Below the pieces are notes generated by a model that was given only the letters and a program-made list of their open reading frames with translations, did no database searches and was not told where the DNA came from. A program made the translations under genes and the position numbers. A stretch of 64,000 bases of DNA, from contig JAFDZR010000014.1 in assembly GCA_018266875.1 (NCBI GenBank), positions 101,400 through 165,399 on the forward strand. The letters run 5' to 3'. This document shows positions 49,057-57,368 of the stretch, in pieces (positions within the stretch are counted from its first letter, which is position 1; every line of letters starts with the position of its first letter). The DNA comes from Bacteroidota bacterium. GTDB taxonomy: Bacteria; Bacteroidota; Ignavibacteria; Tepidaquicellales; Tepidaquicellaceae.

Positions 49057-49436
49057 GTTTTATTAAATTTTTAATTAAAATTTTTTCTGAATCCCTGAGA
49101 AAATAATAATTACTAATACTCTACATTAAATAATATTATCTTTTCGGATTTACTGGGAGGTTACTTTTTATAGGTATATTAAGATACCATATATATTAGT
49201 GAATGTCAAAATTATCGGTATATTAATCCGGTTAACATATTATAAAATCTAAATTTTTATTTATTAGAAATGAACCTCACCCGCTGTCTATTTCCGGAAT
49301 CCGGATCAAAACTATTAAACTTTTACAATGCTTACAAAACCCTTCTGGTAAGCTTATATACAAAAGCCCCGTAAATTTTCATTTACAGGGCTTATTGTTT
49401 ACAATAAAAATTAGTTTACAGATTTAAATCAAATTT
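49057..49436. other. Gap between the GH130 gene and the envelope cluster
   Basis: The 380-bp stretch is AT-rich with no ORF. At its left end it should hold the GH130 promoter (minus strand), at its right end it has the terminator of the envelope cluster at 49362-49393. Nothing else visible. Confidence 0.5.
49362..49393 (-). terminator. Terminator of the outer-membrane protein gene at 49437-50054
   Basis: AAGCCC and GGGCTT arms extended by GTAAAT/ATTTAC pair around a short loop. On the minus strand it is followed by TTTT. It ends the leftward cluster. Confidence 0.85.
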
Positions 49437-50054
49437 TTAGAACTTGAATTCTATTCCGCCTAATCCGGTAACAAAACTCCTTGTTCCGCCATCAAGAAAA
49501 ACCATTTGATATTTAGTTTTCAACATTAGATCGACAGATTTACTTGCCTGAATTGTAAATCCCGGTCCGATATTGAATCCGACGTTTGTACTTGATTGTC
49601 TGTCAACATATGCAGCCCCTTCACCGTAAGCATCCTGCGAAAATATGTAGGCTCCTATTCCGGTTTCTAAAAAAAATGTAGATTTCAAATTACTTTTGGT
49701 AAAATAATAACGGGGTCCTGCTGATATTTCAAAATATTCCGAATGCGGAGCATTAGGAACACTGGTACTAAGACTGTAATAACCTAAATTTGTATAAATC
49801 CCTAATTCCCTGTTCATTCTGACTGCAGCGTCAATGGCACCGCTGAAACCTGCCTGATAAGTATTTCCAAATTCACTTACCGGAAAAATACCACCGGCTA
49901 ACGGACTTATAGTGAAAATTGGAAACTCGGATTTTTTTACTTTAACCATTTCGTTTGATGCCGATAAACCTGAGACCTGTGCATTGCTGAGACCGGTTAC
50001 AAAAAATACTGACATCAGCAGACAAGTAACTAATTTGTATATTTTCTTAAACAT
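49437..50054 (-). CDS. Outer-membrane beta-barrel protein
   Basis: The 205-residue protein has a signal peptide (about 1-25), then alternating aromatic strands, and ends in GLGGIEFKF with the terminal Phe usual for barrel proteins. AAGFSGAIDAAVRMN..., ISAGPRYYF and FLETGIGAYIF look like OmpA/OmpW-type barrel strands. It is last in the minus-strand envelope cluster. A Shine-Dalgarno AAGGAG is at 50061-50066, and a 7-bp inverted repeat at 50078-50095 sits in its leader. Ligand or role unknown. Confidence 0.82.
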   Translation of the reverse strand: MFKKIYKLVTCLLMSVFFVTGLSNAQVSGLSASNEMVKVKKSEFPIFTISPLAGGIFPVSEFGNTYQAGFSGAIDAAVRMNRELGIYTNLGYYSLSTSVPNAPHSEYFEISAGPRYYFTKSNLKSTFFLETGIGAYIFSQDAYGEGAAYVDRQSSTNVGFNIGPGFTIQASKSVDLMLKTKYQMVFLDGGTRSFVTGLGGIEFKF

Positions 50055-50060
50055 TTTTAA

Positions 50061-50095
50061 CTCCTTCTTTCTTAAAAGAAACCATTATTGGTTTC
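50061..50095 (-). promoter_or_regulatory. Ribosome site and inverted repeat of the barrel gene
   Basis: AAGGAG lies on the minus strand at 50061-50066 before the ATG at 50054. Upstream, GAAACCA and TGGTTTC (50078-50084, 50089-50095) form a perfect 7-bp inverted repeat with a 4-base loop. It could be an operator or an mRNA hairpin. Confidence 0.55.
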
Positions 50096-50219
50096 CATGT
50101 AATACAAACTATACATTATAAAATGAATAATATATAATCCATAAGGATGAATAAGGGATGTCATCCATTTATAATGCATTAGATTTTTAACATATTTGAA
50201 TTACTAAAATATTGACAAA

Positions 50220-50247
50220 AAAAAAGGCAGTCATATGACTGCCCTTT
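50220..50247 (-). terminator. Terminator of the DUF4382 gene
   Basis: A near-perfect palindrome (GGCAGTCATATGACTGCC) with T-run on the minus strand lies 16 bp after the DUF4382 gene stop. It separates that gene from the barrel gene downstream. Confidence 0.9.
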
Positions 50248-50262
50248 AATATTCAATATTAC

Positions 50263-50964
50263 TTAATCAGGTATTCCGTTCCTGTCATCATCTTTGAATG
50301 CTTTCAGACAGTTTTTAAAGTTATTCTTTATATTATTGTCTATATCATTTGAATTTGCCGGATTTCCCGGATCCAGGTAAACGTCATTACTAATGAACCA
50401 TATATACGGCTTTACGACAAGAGTAACATTGGTTGAGGTTTCAGAATTTACGGATATGTTAACCGGAAAATTAAGAATCTGATGAGCTGATTTGGAAGAT
50501 CTGTAGACAAAGTAGTTACCAAGGTATCTGCCTTTTACTATGACCGAATATCTTCCGTTTACATCTGCAAACTCTGGATCTGATATTGTTTCATTGTCAT
50601 TAAGTTTATGGATCTCAAACTTAACCTTATCGTATTGTCCGTCCGGTATTGCTGCTGAACTTATCTGGTTGATCCCTGACCTCAGATCAAGAAATAGAAT
50701 GTATGGTCCGACTTTGAAATTTGTCGAATCATGGTTGCTGTTTGAAACATTCAGCTTTATATCTTCAATTAATATTTTCACCGTATCCAGTATAAGAATG
50801 TTTTGTGAATCACCTGCTGAATCCTGAGAGCCCATTAAACTGATATTGAAATTATCTGTTTGATTTGTTACAGATGAATCACTGCAGGAATACAGTAAAG
50901 CAGTTGTAAATATAACTGCAAAAGTCAGAGCTGTTATTTTTTGTTTCATTTTCAGTATGTTCAT
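50263..50964 (-). CDS. DUF4382-type lipoprotein
   Basis: The 233-residue protein has a lipoprotein signal (Cys about 27, LLYSC) and then a domain of the DUF4382 kind, with DTVKILIEDIKLNV and DLRSGINQISSAAIPDGQYDKVKFEI, residues at which those proteins carry the family motif. The C-terminal tail is Asp/Asn-rich (DPGNPANSNDIDNN). DUF4382 proteins are lipoproteins of unknown function, often adjacent to outer-membrane proteins. Two start choices (residues 1 and 6). It lies 35 bp after the DUF6600 gene. Confidence 0.8.
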   Translation of the reverse strand: MNILKMKQKITALTFAVIFTTALLYSCSDSSVTNQTDNFNISLMGSQDSAGDSQNILILDTVKILIEDIKLNVSNSNHDSTNFKVGPYILFLDLRSGINQISSAAIPDGQYDKVKFEIHKLNDNETISDPEFADVNGRYSVIVKGRYLGNYFVYRSSKSAHQILNFPVNISVNSETSTNVTLVVKPYIWFISNDVYLDPGNPANSNDIDNNIKNNFKNCLKAFKDDDRNGIPD

Positions 50965-50999
50965 ATAATTTTATATTTCGATTTATTTTTCGGGTAATT

Positions 51000-52346
51000 C
51001 TATTTTTTACCTTTACCCTTATTTTTTCCGTTGTTCTTGTTTCCATTTTCCTTACCGTTGCTTTTGCCGCCATCTTCCTTTGCTCTGTTGTTATCGCCGT
51101 TATTTTTTAAATCATGCTTTTCATTATTCATGTTTCCATTATGCATATCACCGTTGTTTCCTTTATGCATATCACCGTTGTTTCCATTATGCATATCACC
51201 GTTGTTTCCTTTTTTCATATTTTTATTGTTATCTTTCCCGTCATTCTTATTCTTCTGTTCAGATCCTTTACCTTCAGAATTCCTTACATTCCATTCATCA
51301 TATTCCCTGTAAGATTTTGGCATATTAACAAATGTTCTTTTTTTTCCTTTGCTAGTAAATTTTCTGAAATCCGGTGAATAGACATAATAATGTCCGCTGG
51401 AATATGTTACTTCATTATATTTTTTAACATGATGCAATTTTACCAGCTCAATATTTCCGCCGTAAATATTTTGTATTGTTTTTATATCGGGACCAATATT
51501 ATTGACGGTATTATTGATAACAACAATACCTTCGGTTTCCGATAGATCTTTTATCAAAACCGGACTGCCGCCTTTATAATATAAAGCATTGTATTTATAA
51601 ACTGCCGGTTCAAGAAAATACTTTTTATCTACTATTACATATTCATTATCATTAATGACAGGAGACTTTATCACATTGTCGGTAAGATAAACCGAAGGAG
51701 GAAGTGGCGCCCAGGATACATAATCTGCATTCTGTTTCCAGTCAACCCATGCCGGAGCCCATACTCTTCCCGGCACCCATAACCATCCGGCTGTAGGAGA
51801 ATTCACCCATCTGCCGAAATGAGAAACTGTTTCCTCTTCAGGTGTCGGCGCTTTAAAATACCAGCCGGCATCAGTGTTAACCCATTGACCGTTTGTATAA
51901 GGCGTAAACACTGGTGACTCACCCGGGACAACCGATACACCTAAACTCGCGGCCGGCTTCCAGACAAACACCATATTCTCATTTACAACTTCATTTGCTT
52001 TTGCTTCTTTAACTCCAATTAAAGAAGAAAGTGATGATAAGCAGTCATCCGGATTTCCGGACTCTGACCGGGCTGTATTCGGTTTCAAACCAATTTCCCC
52101 GGAGCGAACCTGTATCCATTCACCGTGAGGAGACAGCTGGTCATAAAATTCCCGGTAATCTACCGTAGAAAGATCTTCATCTGTTTCCGAAATATCTTTA
52201 TCGCCGATGGAAGCTGCTTCAGTATTTCCATCCTTCTCATCTTTTGAAATTACTTCATCCGCAGGTTTTGAGCAGGAAGATAAAATAAACAAGGACATGA
52301 TCATGATTATTGATCCCAGTGATCTGAATATTTTTTTAGTTTTCAT
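51000..52346 (-). CDS. DUF6600-type lipoprotein with Asn/Gly/Lys-rich repetitive tail
   Basis: The open frame starts at 52460, but the ATG at 52346 gives a clean lipoprotein signal (FILSSC, Cys25), so 448 residues. A W/P-rich domain has FYDQLSPHGEWI, YTNGQWVNTDAGWYF, HFGRWVNSPTAGWLWVPG and WAPAWVDWKQ...WAPLPP, the DUF6600 pattern. The C-terminal 110 residues are low complexity, with three 8-residue NGNNGDMH units from a 24-bp DNA repeat and many Lys/Asn/Gly residues. DUF6600 proteins are cell-envelope proteins of unknown function. It is mid-cluster. Confidence 0.82.
   Translation of the reverse strand: MKTKKIFRSLGSIIMIMSLFILSSCSKPADEVISKDEKDGNTEAASIGDKDISETDEDLSTVDYREFYDQLSPHGEWIQVRSGEIGLKPNTARSESGNPDDCLSSLSSLIGVKEAKANEVVNENMVFVWKPAASLGVSVVPGESPVFTPYTNGQWVNTDAGWYFKAPTPEEETVSHFGRWVNSPTAGWLWVPGRVWAPAWVDWKQNADYVSWAPLPPSVYLTDNVIKSPVINDNEYVIVDKKYFLEPAVYKYNALYYKGGSPVLIKDLSETEGIVVINNTVNNIGPDIKTIQNIYGGNIELVKLHHVKKYNEVTYSSGHYYVYSPDFRKFTSKGKKRTFVNMPKSYREYDEWNVRNSEGKGSEQKNKNDGKDNNKNMKKGNNGDMHNGNNGDMHKGNNGDMHNGNMNNEKHDLKNNGDNNRAKEDGGKSNGKENGNKNNGKNKGKGKK
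51141..51212. repeat. 24-bp tandem repeat in the DUF6600 gene
   Basis: Three copies of a 24-bp unit starting ATGCATATCACCGTTG lie in frame and encode the repeating NGNNGDMH stretch. Copies differ only at the two Ts/As near the end of each unit. Confidence 0.95.
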
Positions 52347-52380
52347 AACATTATGTTTTTTTGTTCTTTGTAAAATTCTT

Positions 52381-52872
52381 TTAAAATTTAAAATCCACGC
52401 CGACTTCCATCGAGTTAAAGTCAAAGTTTCCAAGACCAAACCTTGCAACTCCGGCGACATTCGGACTGAAGAAATACCTCATACCAGCTTGTCCCCATGT
52501 CCAGAAGCCATTTTCCTTTGGAGTACTTAAATTAGAAGTATAAACACCCAGTACCAAACCGACGAAAGGAACAAATTTTCCAGTCCCAATTTGATTGAAA
52601 TTAAAGTTAGCCTGTCCGCCAATAAATGTATTTGAATAATCCTGAGGTACATTACGGGATACATTTGAATATCTGAGCATTGCTCCCAGACCCAGAGTTG
52701 CAACGCCTGTGGTAATAACCTGATTTTCATAATTAAACCCTAATGTGGTTGCACTGTTGTTTGGCCACAAACCGATAGTTCCGCCAATCAAGTTATCGCC
52801 GTTTCCTAACTGAGCATATGAAGTTGATATGCCGCTCATAATTATTAATGCTGTGATGATTAATGTTTTCAT
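52381..52872 (-). CDS. Small outer-membrane beta-barrel protein
   Basis: The 163-residue protein has a signal peptide (about 1-20) then strands such as GGTIGLWPNN, GVATLGLGAMLRYS and GQAGMRYFF, ending NSMEVGVDFKF with the terminal Phe of an outer-membrane barrel. It resembles small Bacteroidota barrels and the 205-residue one in the same cluster (both end in F-K-F). It follows RR1 (53007-53705) in the transcription direction, after a 134-bp gap with a promoter-like element at 52964-52984. Role unknown. Confidence 0.8.
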   Translation of the reverse strand: MKTLIITALIIMSGISTSYAQLGNGDNLIGGTIGLWPNNSATTLGFNYENQVITTGVATLGLGAMLRYSNVSRNVPQDYSNTFIGGQANFNFNQIGTGKFVPFVGLVLGVYTSNLSTPKENGFWTWGQAGMRYFFSPNVAGVARFGLGNFDFNSMEVGVDFKF

Positions 52873-52963
52873 TTTTTTTGTTTTAATTGTTTTAATTGTT
52901 GTTTGAAAAATTATGGATACTGTTGCATTGTAAAAATAGACCTTATGTTTATATTTTAGAATC

Positions 52964-52984
52964 GCCCAAAGGAATGAAAAGAGG
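52964..52984 (-). promoter_or_regulatory. Candidate promoter element before the small barrel gene
   Basis: On the minus strand, CCTCTTTTCATTCCTTTGG+GC is 19/21 identical to 43804-43824. It ends near a TnnTTTG-like -7 site. Distance to the start codon is about 91 bp, so if it is the promoter the mRNA has a long leader. Confidence 0.45.
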
Positions 52985-52997
52985 ATTATGTACCCTA

Positions 52998-53020
52998 TTA
53001 TCAGAATTAATTTCTGATAA
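52998..53020. other. 9-bp perfect inverted repeat at the RR1 stop
   Basis: TTATCAGAA and TTCTGATAA arms with a 5-base AT-rich loop overlap the end of RR1. No T-run, so it could be an operator or weak terminator. Confidence 0.5.
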
Positions 53021-53705
53021 GAGAGATGCTGTCGGTTATTGATTTGATTGTTCCGTCAGTCAAAGAGAAGTTTGCAACTTCGAGCCGGGAATGAAGGGCA
53101 AGTTTTTCAAGAATGTTGTGAACATGGCTTTTTACTGTGAAAGCCGATATTTTTAATTTATCCGCAATCTCCTTATTTGTTAATGCATCGCTGATCAGCT
53201 CAATTATTTCTTTTTCCCTTTTTGTCATGCGGACGGCATCTTTAACTTTAACACTGCCTTTCCTAATGGCAAACTCAACGATCTGTGAAAACAGAGACTC
53301 TGTCATATGTTCAGGCAATACTTTCTGCCCTTCGGACACAGATCTTATTGTTGCAAGAAATTCATTAAGGGATGCATCTTTCAGTATGAAACCGCTGGCT
53401 CCTGCTTTTATAAACTGCAGAATATCGGTGTGTACTGGAACAAGGTCCATCACAATAACCCGGGCTTCCGGAAATTCTTTTTTAACAGTTTCCACCATGA
53501 GCAAACTATTCTGACTTCTCAGACCGATATCCAGAAGAATAACATTTGGTTTAAGTTTCTGAATCTGGAGAATTGTACTTTCGCTGTTACCTGAAGCAGA
53601 CACAATCTTAATGTCAACATACGGTTTGAGCAAAGCTGCCATACCGCTTCTAAGGATCTTGTTATCTTCTATCAGCAGTAATCTTATTTTTTTTATATTT
53701 TTCAT
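53007..53705 (-). CDS. NarL/LuxR-type response regulator, copy 1 (RR1)
   Basis: The 232-residue protein has a receiver domain (phospho-Asp59 in ILLDIG, acidic pair in LLIEDN, Lys in FILKDAS) and a C-terminal LuxR helix-turn-helix (MTKREKEIIELISDALTNKEIADKL...FTVKSHVHNIL). The switch residue at beta-4, normally Ser/Thr, is Asp (IVMDL), which its paralog also has. No sensor kinase is in the window. It lies between the barrel gene and the iron permease gene, transcribed leftward. Its output may be the surrounding envelope genes. Confidence 0.92.
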   Translation of the reverse strand: MKNIKKIRLLLIEDNKILRSGMAALLKPYVDIKIVSASGNSESTILQIQKLKPNVILLDIGLRSQNSLLMVETVKKEFPEARVIVMDLVPVHTDILQFIKAGASGFILKDASLNEFLATIRSVSEGQKVLPEHMTESLFSQIVEFAIRKGSVKVKDAVRMTKREKEIIELISDALTNKEIADKLKISAFTVKSHVHNILEKLALHSRLEVANFSLTDGTIKSITDSISLIRN

Positions 53706-53739
53706 GATTATTTATTCAAAATTACATTCAATCAGCAAG

Positions 53740-54174
53740 TTATGTCTGTGTTTCTTCAACAGAATGTTCTTTTTTAATATCTATGTCTTTGTCGAACAAT
53801 AATGTCATTTTTGAATATTGAACTTTCAGTAGTTTTAAATCATCCTCGCTGAGATCTTCAACATCAACCAGTCTGTTACTTGCGCCTCTGGTTGCGGCGA
53901 TTATCTCATTAAGTTTAAGTTGTAAAGCAAGTGACTCTTTATTCTGAGCTCTCTGAATCAGAAACACCATAAGAAAAGTACTGATTGTAGTACCGGTATT
54001 TATCATCATTTGCCAGCTCTGGGAAAAACGAAAGAATGGTCCTGAAACACTCCAAATCAAAACTAAGGTCAGAGCAAGCATGAAAGCTGTCGTGCTGCCA
54101 GCAAAGGCAGACAATGTCTTAGCTAATTTTTCAAACCTGTTTCCGCTTGAGTTTTCTTTTTCTGTTTCAGCCAT
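53740..54174 (-). CDS. Low-affinity iron permease-family membrane protein
   Basis: The 144-residue protein matches the family called low affinity iron permease: FEKLAKTLSAFAGSTTAFMLAL, LIWSVSGPFFRFSQSWQMMINTGTTISTFLMVFLIQRAQNK with two helices, and LQLKLNEIIAATRGASNRLVDVEDL. In fungi Fet4 relatives carry iron, but the short bacterial versions have no proven transport; they are common near stress genes. It lies 6 bp after the 49-residue lmo0937 gene and 34 bp before RR1. Confidence 0.85.
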   Translation of the reverse strand: MAETEKENSSGNRFEKLAKTLSAFAGSTTAFMLALTLVLIWSVSGPFFRFSQSWQMMINTGTTISTFLMVFLIQRAQNKESLALQLKLNEIIAATRGASNRLVDVEDLSEDDLKLLKVQYSKMTLLFDKDIDIKKEHSVEETQT

Positions 54175-54180
54175 TGTATT

Positions 54181-54330
54181 TTAGAGTACTTTTCTGCCCT
54201 GAATCAATCGGACTATCAGTATCACGATTGCAATGATCAGCAGAATGTGAATAAAGCCGCCCATTGTATAAGATGAAACCATACCGAGTAACCAAAGAAC
54301 AACGAGTATTATAAAAATTGTCCACAGCAT
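54181..54330 (-). CDS. lmo0937-family small membrane protein
   Basis: A 49-residue protein with start ATG at 54330 and stop at 54181. LWTIFIILVVLWLLGM is followed by YTMGGFIHILLIIAIVILIVRLIQG, two short hydrophobic helices, the exact layout of lmo0937/DUF5670 proteins (LVSGYTxGGFIHxLLVIA). These are tiny membrane proteins of unknown function, found near envelope-stress genes. It is too short for most gene finders. It is only 6 bp upstream of the iron permease-family gene. Confidence 0.88.
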   Translation of the reverse strand: MLWTIFIILVVLWLLGMVSSYTMGGFIHILLIIAIVILIVRLIQGRKVL

Positions 54331-54492
54331 TTTAGATTCCTTTATGTTTAATTTAAGTTAATTTTTATTTTTACAATGAATATTATAGATACACTTTACG
54401 AAAGTATATTTATATAAATTACAAAAACCGGAATTTATAAGGTATAGTCTTTTAGATTGAAAAGTGGTCTAATCCGTTTGTTACTTCTGAGT

Positions 54493-55194
54493 TTAAATTC
54501 CGCTTTCATCCATTGAGGAAATGGAGTCCTGCAGATCAGTAAATCCTTTATCAGAGTGAGCATAAGCGGATATCTCTATGCGGTTATGCATTGCGAGTTT
54601 TTCAAGAATATTGTGAACATGACTTTTGACAGTAAACGGAGACAGATGGAGCTTTTGCCCGATCTCTTTATTTGTCAAGCCGTCTGAGACAAGTTCAATT
54701 ACCTGACGTTCCCTTTTTGTCATCCGGACTGACCTGATTATGACGGATTCTTTGGGACCATTGACAGCTTCGTGCACTATCTGTGAAAAGAGCGAACCCA
54801 TTAAATTAGACGGAAGAATTTTTTCTCCCTTAAAAACCGAGCGGATTGTTTTGAGAAACTCACGGACACTTGCATTTTTTAGTATGAATCCGGAGGCTCC
54901 GGCTTTTACAAATTCAAAAATATCCTCCTGAACGGGGAAAAGATCCATTACAATGAATTTCAATTCCGGATAATTCTTCTTCATGGATCTTACAAGCACA
55001 AGACTGTTCTTACTTTGAAGACCTAGATCGATCAGAATTATGTCAGGTTTTTTTTCAAGAATTACAGGATCAATTTTTACATTATCCTCAAGAGAGGCAA
55101 CTACCCTCAGATCGGACTGCCCGTCAATCATTGCTGTAATTCCGTCCCTAAGCAGGCGGTTATCCTCAATAACGATAATGCGGATTTTCTTCAT
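54493..55194 (-). CDS. NarL/LuxR-type response regulator, copy 2 (RR2)
   Basis: The 233-residue paralog of RR1, near-identical in layout: acidic DN (IIVIEDN), phospho-Asp56 (ILIDLG), IVMDL with Asp at the switch position, FILKNAS and a LuxR helix-turn-helix (MTKRERQVIELVSDGLTNKEIGQKL...TVKSHVHNIL). It is the first gene of the minus-strand set, 162 bp before lmo0937. RR1 and RR2 probably arose by duplication and could form heterodimers. No kinase was found. Confidence 0.92.
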   Translation of the reverse strand: MKKIRIIVIEDNRLLRDGITAMIDGQSDLRVVASLEDNVKIDPVILEKKPDIILIDLGLQSKNSLVLVRSMKKNYPELKFIVMDLFPVQEDIFEFVKAGASGFILKNASVREFLKTIRSVFKGEKILPSNLMGSLFSQIVHEAVNGPKESVIIRSVRMTKRERQVIELVSDGLTNKEIGQKLHLSPFTVKSHVHNILEKLAMHNRIEISAYAHSDKGFTDLQDSISSMDESGI

Positions 55195-55359
55195 GTATAA
55201 AATGATTTACTAAATTGCTTTATTTGGAATTTATGAATGTAAGTTAAAATAATTAAATCAGAATTAAAATTAAACACTCTTGATTAATATAGCATTTATT
55301 CCGGATCAGAGCTGATTCTTTTTTTAAAAGAGTCAGAAACAAATATGTTCTTAAATATT

Positions 55360-55400
55360 AACTTCAGATGAACTTCAGATGAACTTCAGATGAATTTCAG
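55360..55400. repeat. 11-bp tandem repeat, 3.7 copies
   Basis: AACTTCAGATG repeated three times plus a partial copy in the gap before dusB. It has the same 11-bp unit length as the repeat after serC, but a different sequence. Confidence 0.92.
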
Positions 55401-55463
55401 AACTTTCAAAATCAGTTTATATTTATTTATTTTTAATTAGGATCACAATGACTAAATTTAACC

Positions 55464-56468
55464 ATGAATGAATTTCAGAAAAATTTTTCGGGGAAGATCC
55501 TTCTCGCTCCAATGGAGGATGTTACCGAGCCGCCTTTCAGACTGATCTGCAGAAGACTAGGCGCTGATATCGTTTATACTGAATTCATTTCTGCCGAAGG
55601 TCTTATCAGGGATGCGAGAAAAGCACGGGCGAAATTATTTTTTTATGAAGAGGAAAGACCTGTCGCTATTCAGATATTCGGAGGGAATGACGAAGTACTC
55701 GTTCAGGCAGCTCAGATATCCGAAGATGCCGGTCCGGATTTTATTGACATAAACTGCGGCTGCTGGGTAAAAGATGTCGCAATGAGAGGCGCAGGAGCCG
55801 GTCTGCTGAGAGACATTCCGAAAATGGCAAAGATCGCTGAATCGGTTCTTACGAATGTGAAACTTCCGGTAACATTAAAGACAAGACTCGGCTGGGACAG
55901 TGATTCCATTGTTATTGTCGAAGTCGCAAAGATCTTGGAAAGCATCGGCATACAGGCGCTGACGGTTCACTGCCGTCTGAGAAATCAGGGCAATAAAGGC
56001 GATGCTGACTGGAGCTGGATAAAAAGAATTAAGGACGCCGGAGTACAGATGCCGGTCATATTAAACGGAAATGTAAAGGATCACAACGATGTAAAAACCG
56101 CATTTGATAAATATGAAGCTGATGCAGTGATGATAGGACAGGCGGCAATTACAAATCCATGGATCTTCGGTCAGTCAAAGTTTTTTATGAAAAACGGATA
56201 CGCTCCCGAAGAAACCACGGTTAAGGAAAAGACTGATATCTGCATTGAGCATCTTAAACTTGCATGCGAACTCAAGGGAGAAGATCTCGGAGTTAGGGAA
56301 TTCAGAAAACATTATTCCGGATATCTGAGAAATCTCAGAGATGTCAGCAAATTCAGACTTGAGCTTATGCAGTTCAATGATTTTAATTCCATTCAGGAAA
56401 AGATCATAAATTTCAGGGAAAGCTATACCGAATCTGAAGAAGTACTTGATTTACCTCAAAGGCTCTGA
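55464..56468 (+). CDS. dusB: tRNA-dihydrouridine synthase
   Basis: The 334-residue TIM-barrel flavoprotein begins ILLAPMEDVTEPPFRLICR and has the Dus-type FMN and catalytic segment DINCGCWVKDVAMRGAGAGLL. Cys100 is the likely catalytic Cys; the residue after it is Trp where most Dus enzymes have Pro, a variant that I believe recurs in this group. NGNVKDHND is the C-terminal FMN-phosphate region. It reduces uridine in the tRNA D loop. It is followed 81 bp later by the slipin gene. Confidence 0.93.
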   Translation: MNEFQKNFSGKILLAPMEDVTEPPFRLICRRLGADIVYTEFISAEGLIRDARKARAKLFFYEEERPVAIQIFGGNDEVLVQAAQISEDAGPDFIDINCGCWVKDVAMRGAGAGLLRDIPKMAKIAESVLTNVKLPVTLKTRLGWDSDSIVIVEVAKILESIGIQALTVHCRLRNQGNKGDADWSWIKRIKDAGVQMPVILNGNVKDHNDVKTAFDKYEADAVMIGQAAITNPWIFGQSKFFMKNGYAPEETTVKEKTDICIEHLKLACELKGEDLGVREFRKHYSGYLRNLRDVSKFRLELMQFNDFNSIQEKIINFRESYTESEEVLDLPQRL

Positions 56469-56549
56469 GAAATCAAAGCAAAAAAGAATATACTGAGTCA
56501 TCAGACAAAAAATTATCTGAAAAAGAATTTTTAAAATTAAATAAACAAA

Positions 56550-57368
56550 ATGGACGCACTTGCAGGAGTTTTTTTCGTATTTGCTTCGGTCATAGGATTC
56601 ATACTTTTTATAATTGTTCTCCGCGCTTTCAGAGTCCTGAATGAATATGAGCGGGGAGTAATATTCAGACTGGGAAAATTCTCAGCAGTAAAAGGTCCCG
56701 GACTTATCATACTTATTCCTATAATGGACAAGATGATAAAACTTAGTCTGAGAACGATTGCGCTTGACGTTCCGCCTCAGGATATTATCACAAAAGACAA
56801 TGTCTCGGTGAAAGTAAACGCAGTAGTATACTTCAGGGTAGTGGATCCGAATAAAGCAATCATACAGGTTGAGGATTTCATGTATGCTACATCACTTATT
56901 TCACAGACTACTTTAAGGACTGTTACAGGTCAGGGAGACCTTGATGATCTTCTTACTCACAGGGACATGGTAAACAGTCGGCTGCGTGAGCTCATTGACA
57001 AGGAAACCGAACCGTGGGGAATACAGGTGCTTAACGTTGAGCTGAAAAATGTAGATCTGCCGCAGGAAATGATTAGGGCAATGTCCAGACAGGCGGAAGC
57101 GGAAAGAGACAAGAGAGCGAAAATAATTAATTCAGAAGGCGAGTTCATGTCTGCGCAGAAGCTTGCCGAAGCTGCTGATATTCTCGGAGGAAGCCCGAAC
57201 GCACTGCAGCTGAGATATCTTCAGGTCATGACGGAAATTGCCGCAGAAAAAAATTCCACAATGATCGTTCCCCTGCCGATGGAGATAATGAAATTTTTTA
57301 CGGCATATACTGAAAACATGAGTTCCGAAAAGAATAAAAAAACTGATGACAAGATCAAAAACAATTAA
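56550..57368 (+). CDS. SPFH/slipin membrane protein
   Basis: The 272-residue protein has an N-terminal membrane helix (about 5-27), then the SPFH domain with [41 protein letters not shown] and [17 protein letters not shown], all typical of bacterial slipins. Slipins form large membrane rings and often work with an NfeD protease partner; no NfeD gene was found here. The last 23 bases overlap the start of the GH3 gene, suggesting coupled translation. Confidence 0.92.
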   Translation: MDALAGVFFVFASVIGFILFIIVLRAFRVLNEYERGVIFRLGKFSAVKGPGLIILIPIMDKMIKLSLRTIALDVPPQDIITKDNVSVKVNAVVYFRVVDPNKAIIQVEDFMYATSLISQTTLRTVTGQGDLDDLLTHRDMVNSRLRELIDKETEPWGIQVLNVELKNVDLPQEMIRAMSRQAEAERDKRAKIINSEGEFMSAQKLAEAADILGGSPNALQLRYLQVMTEIAAEKNSTMIVPLPMEIMKFFTAYTENMSSEKNKKTDDKIKNN

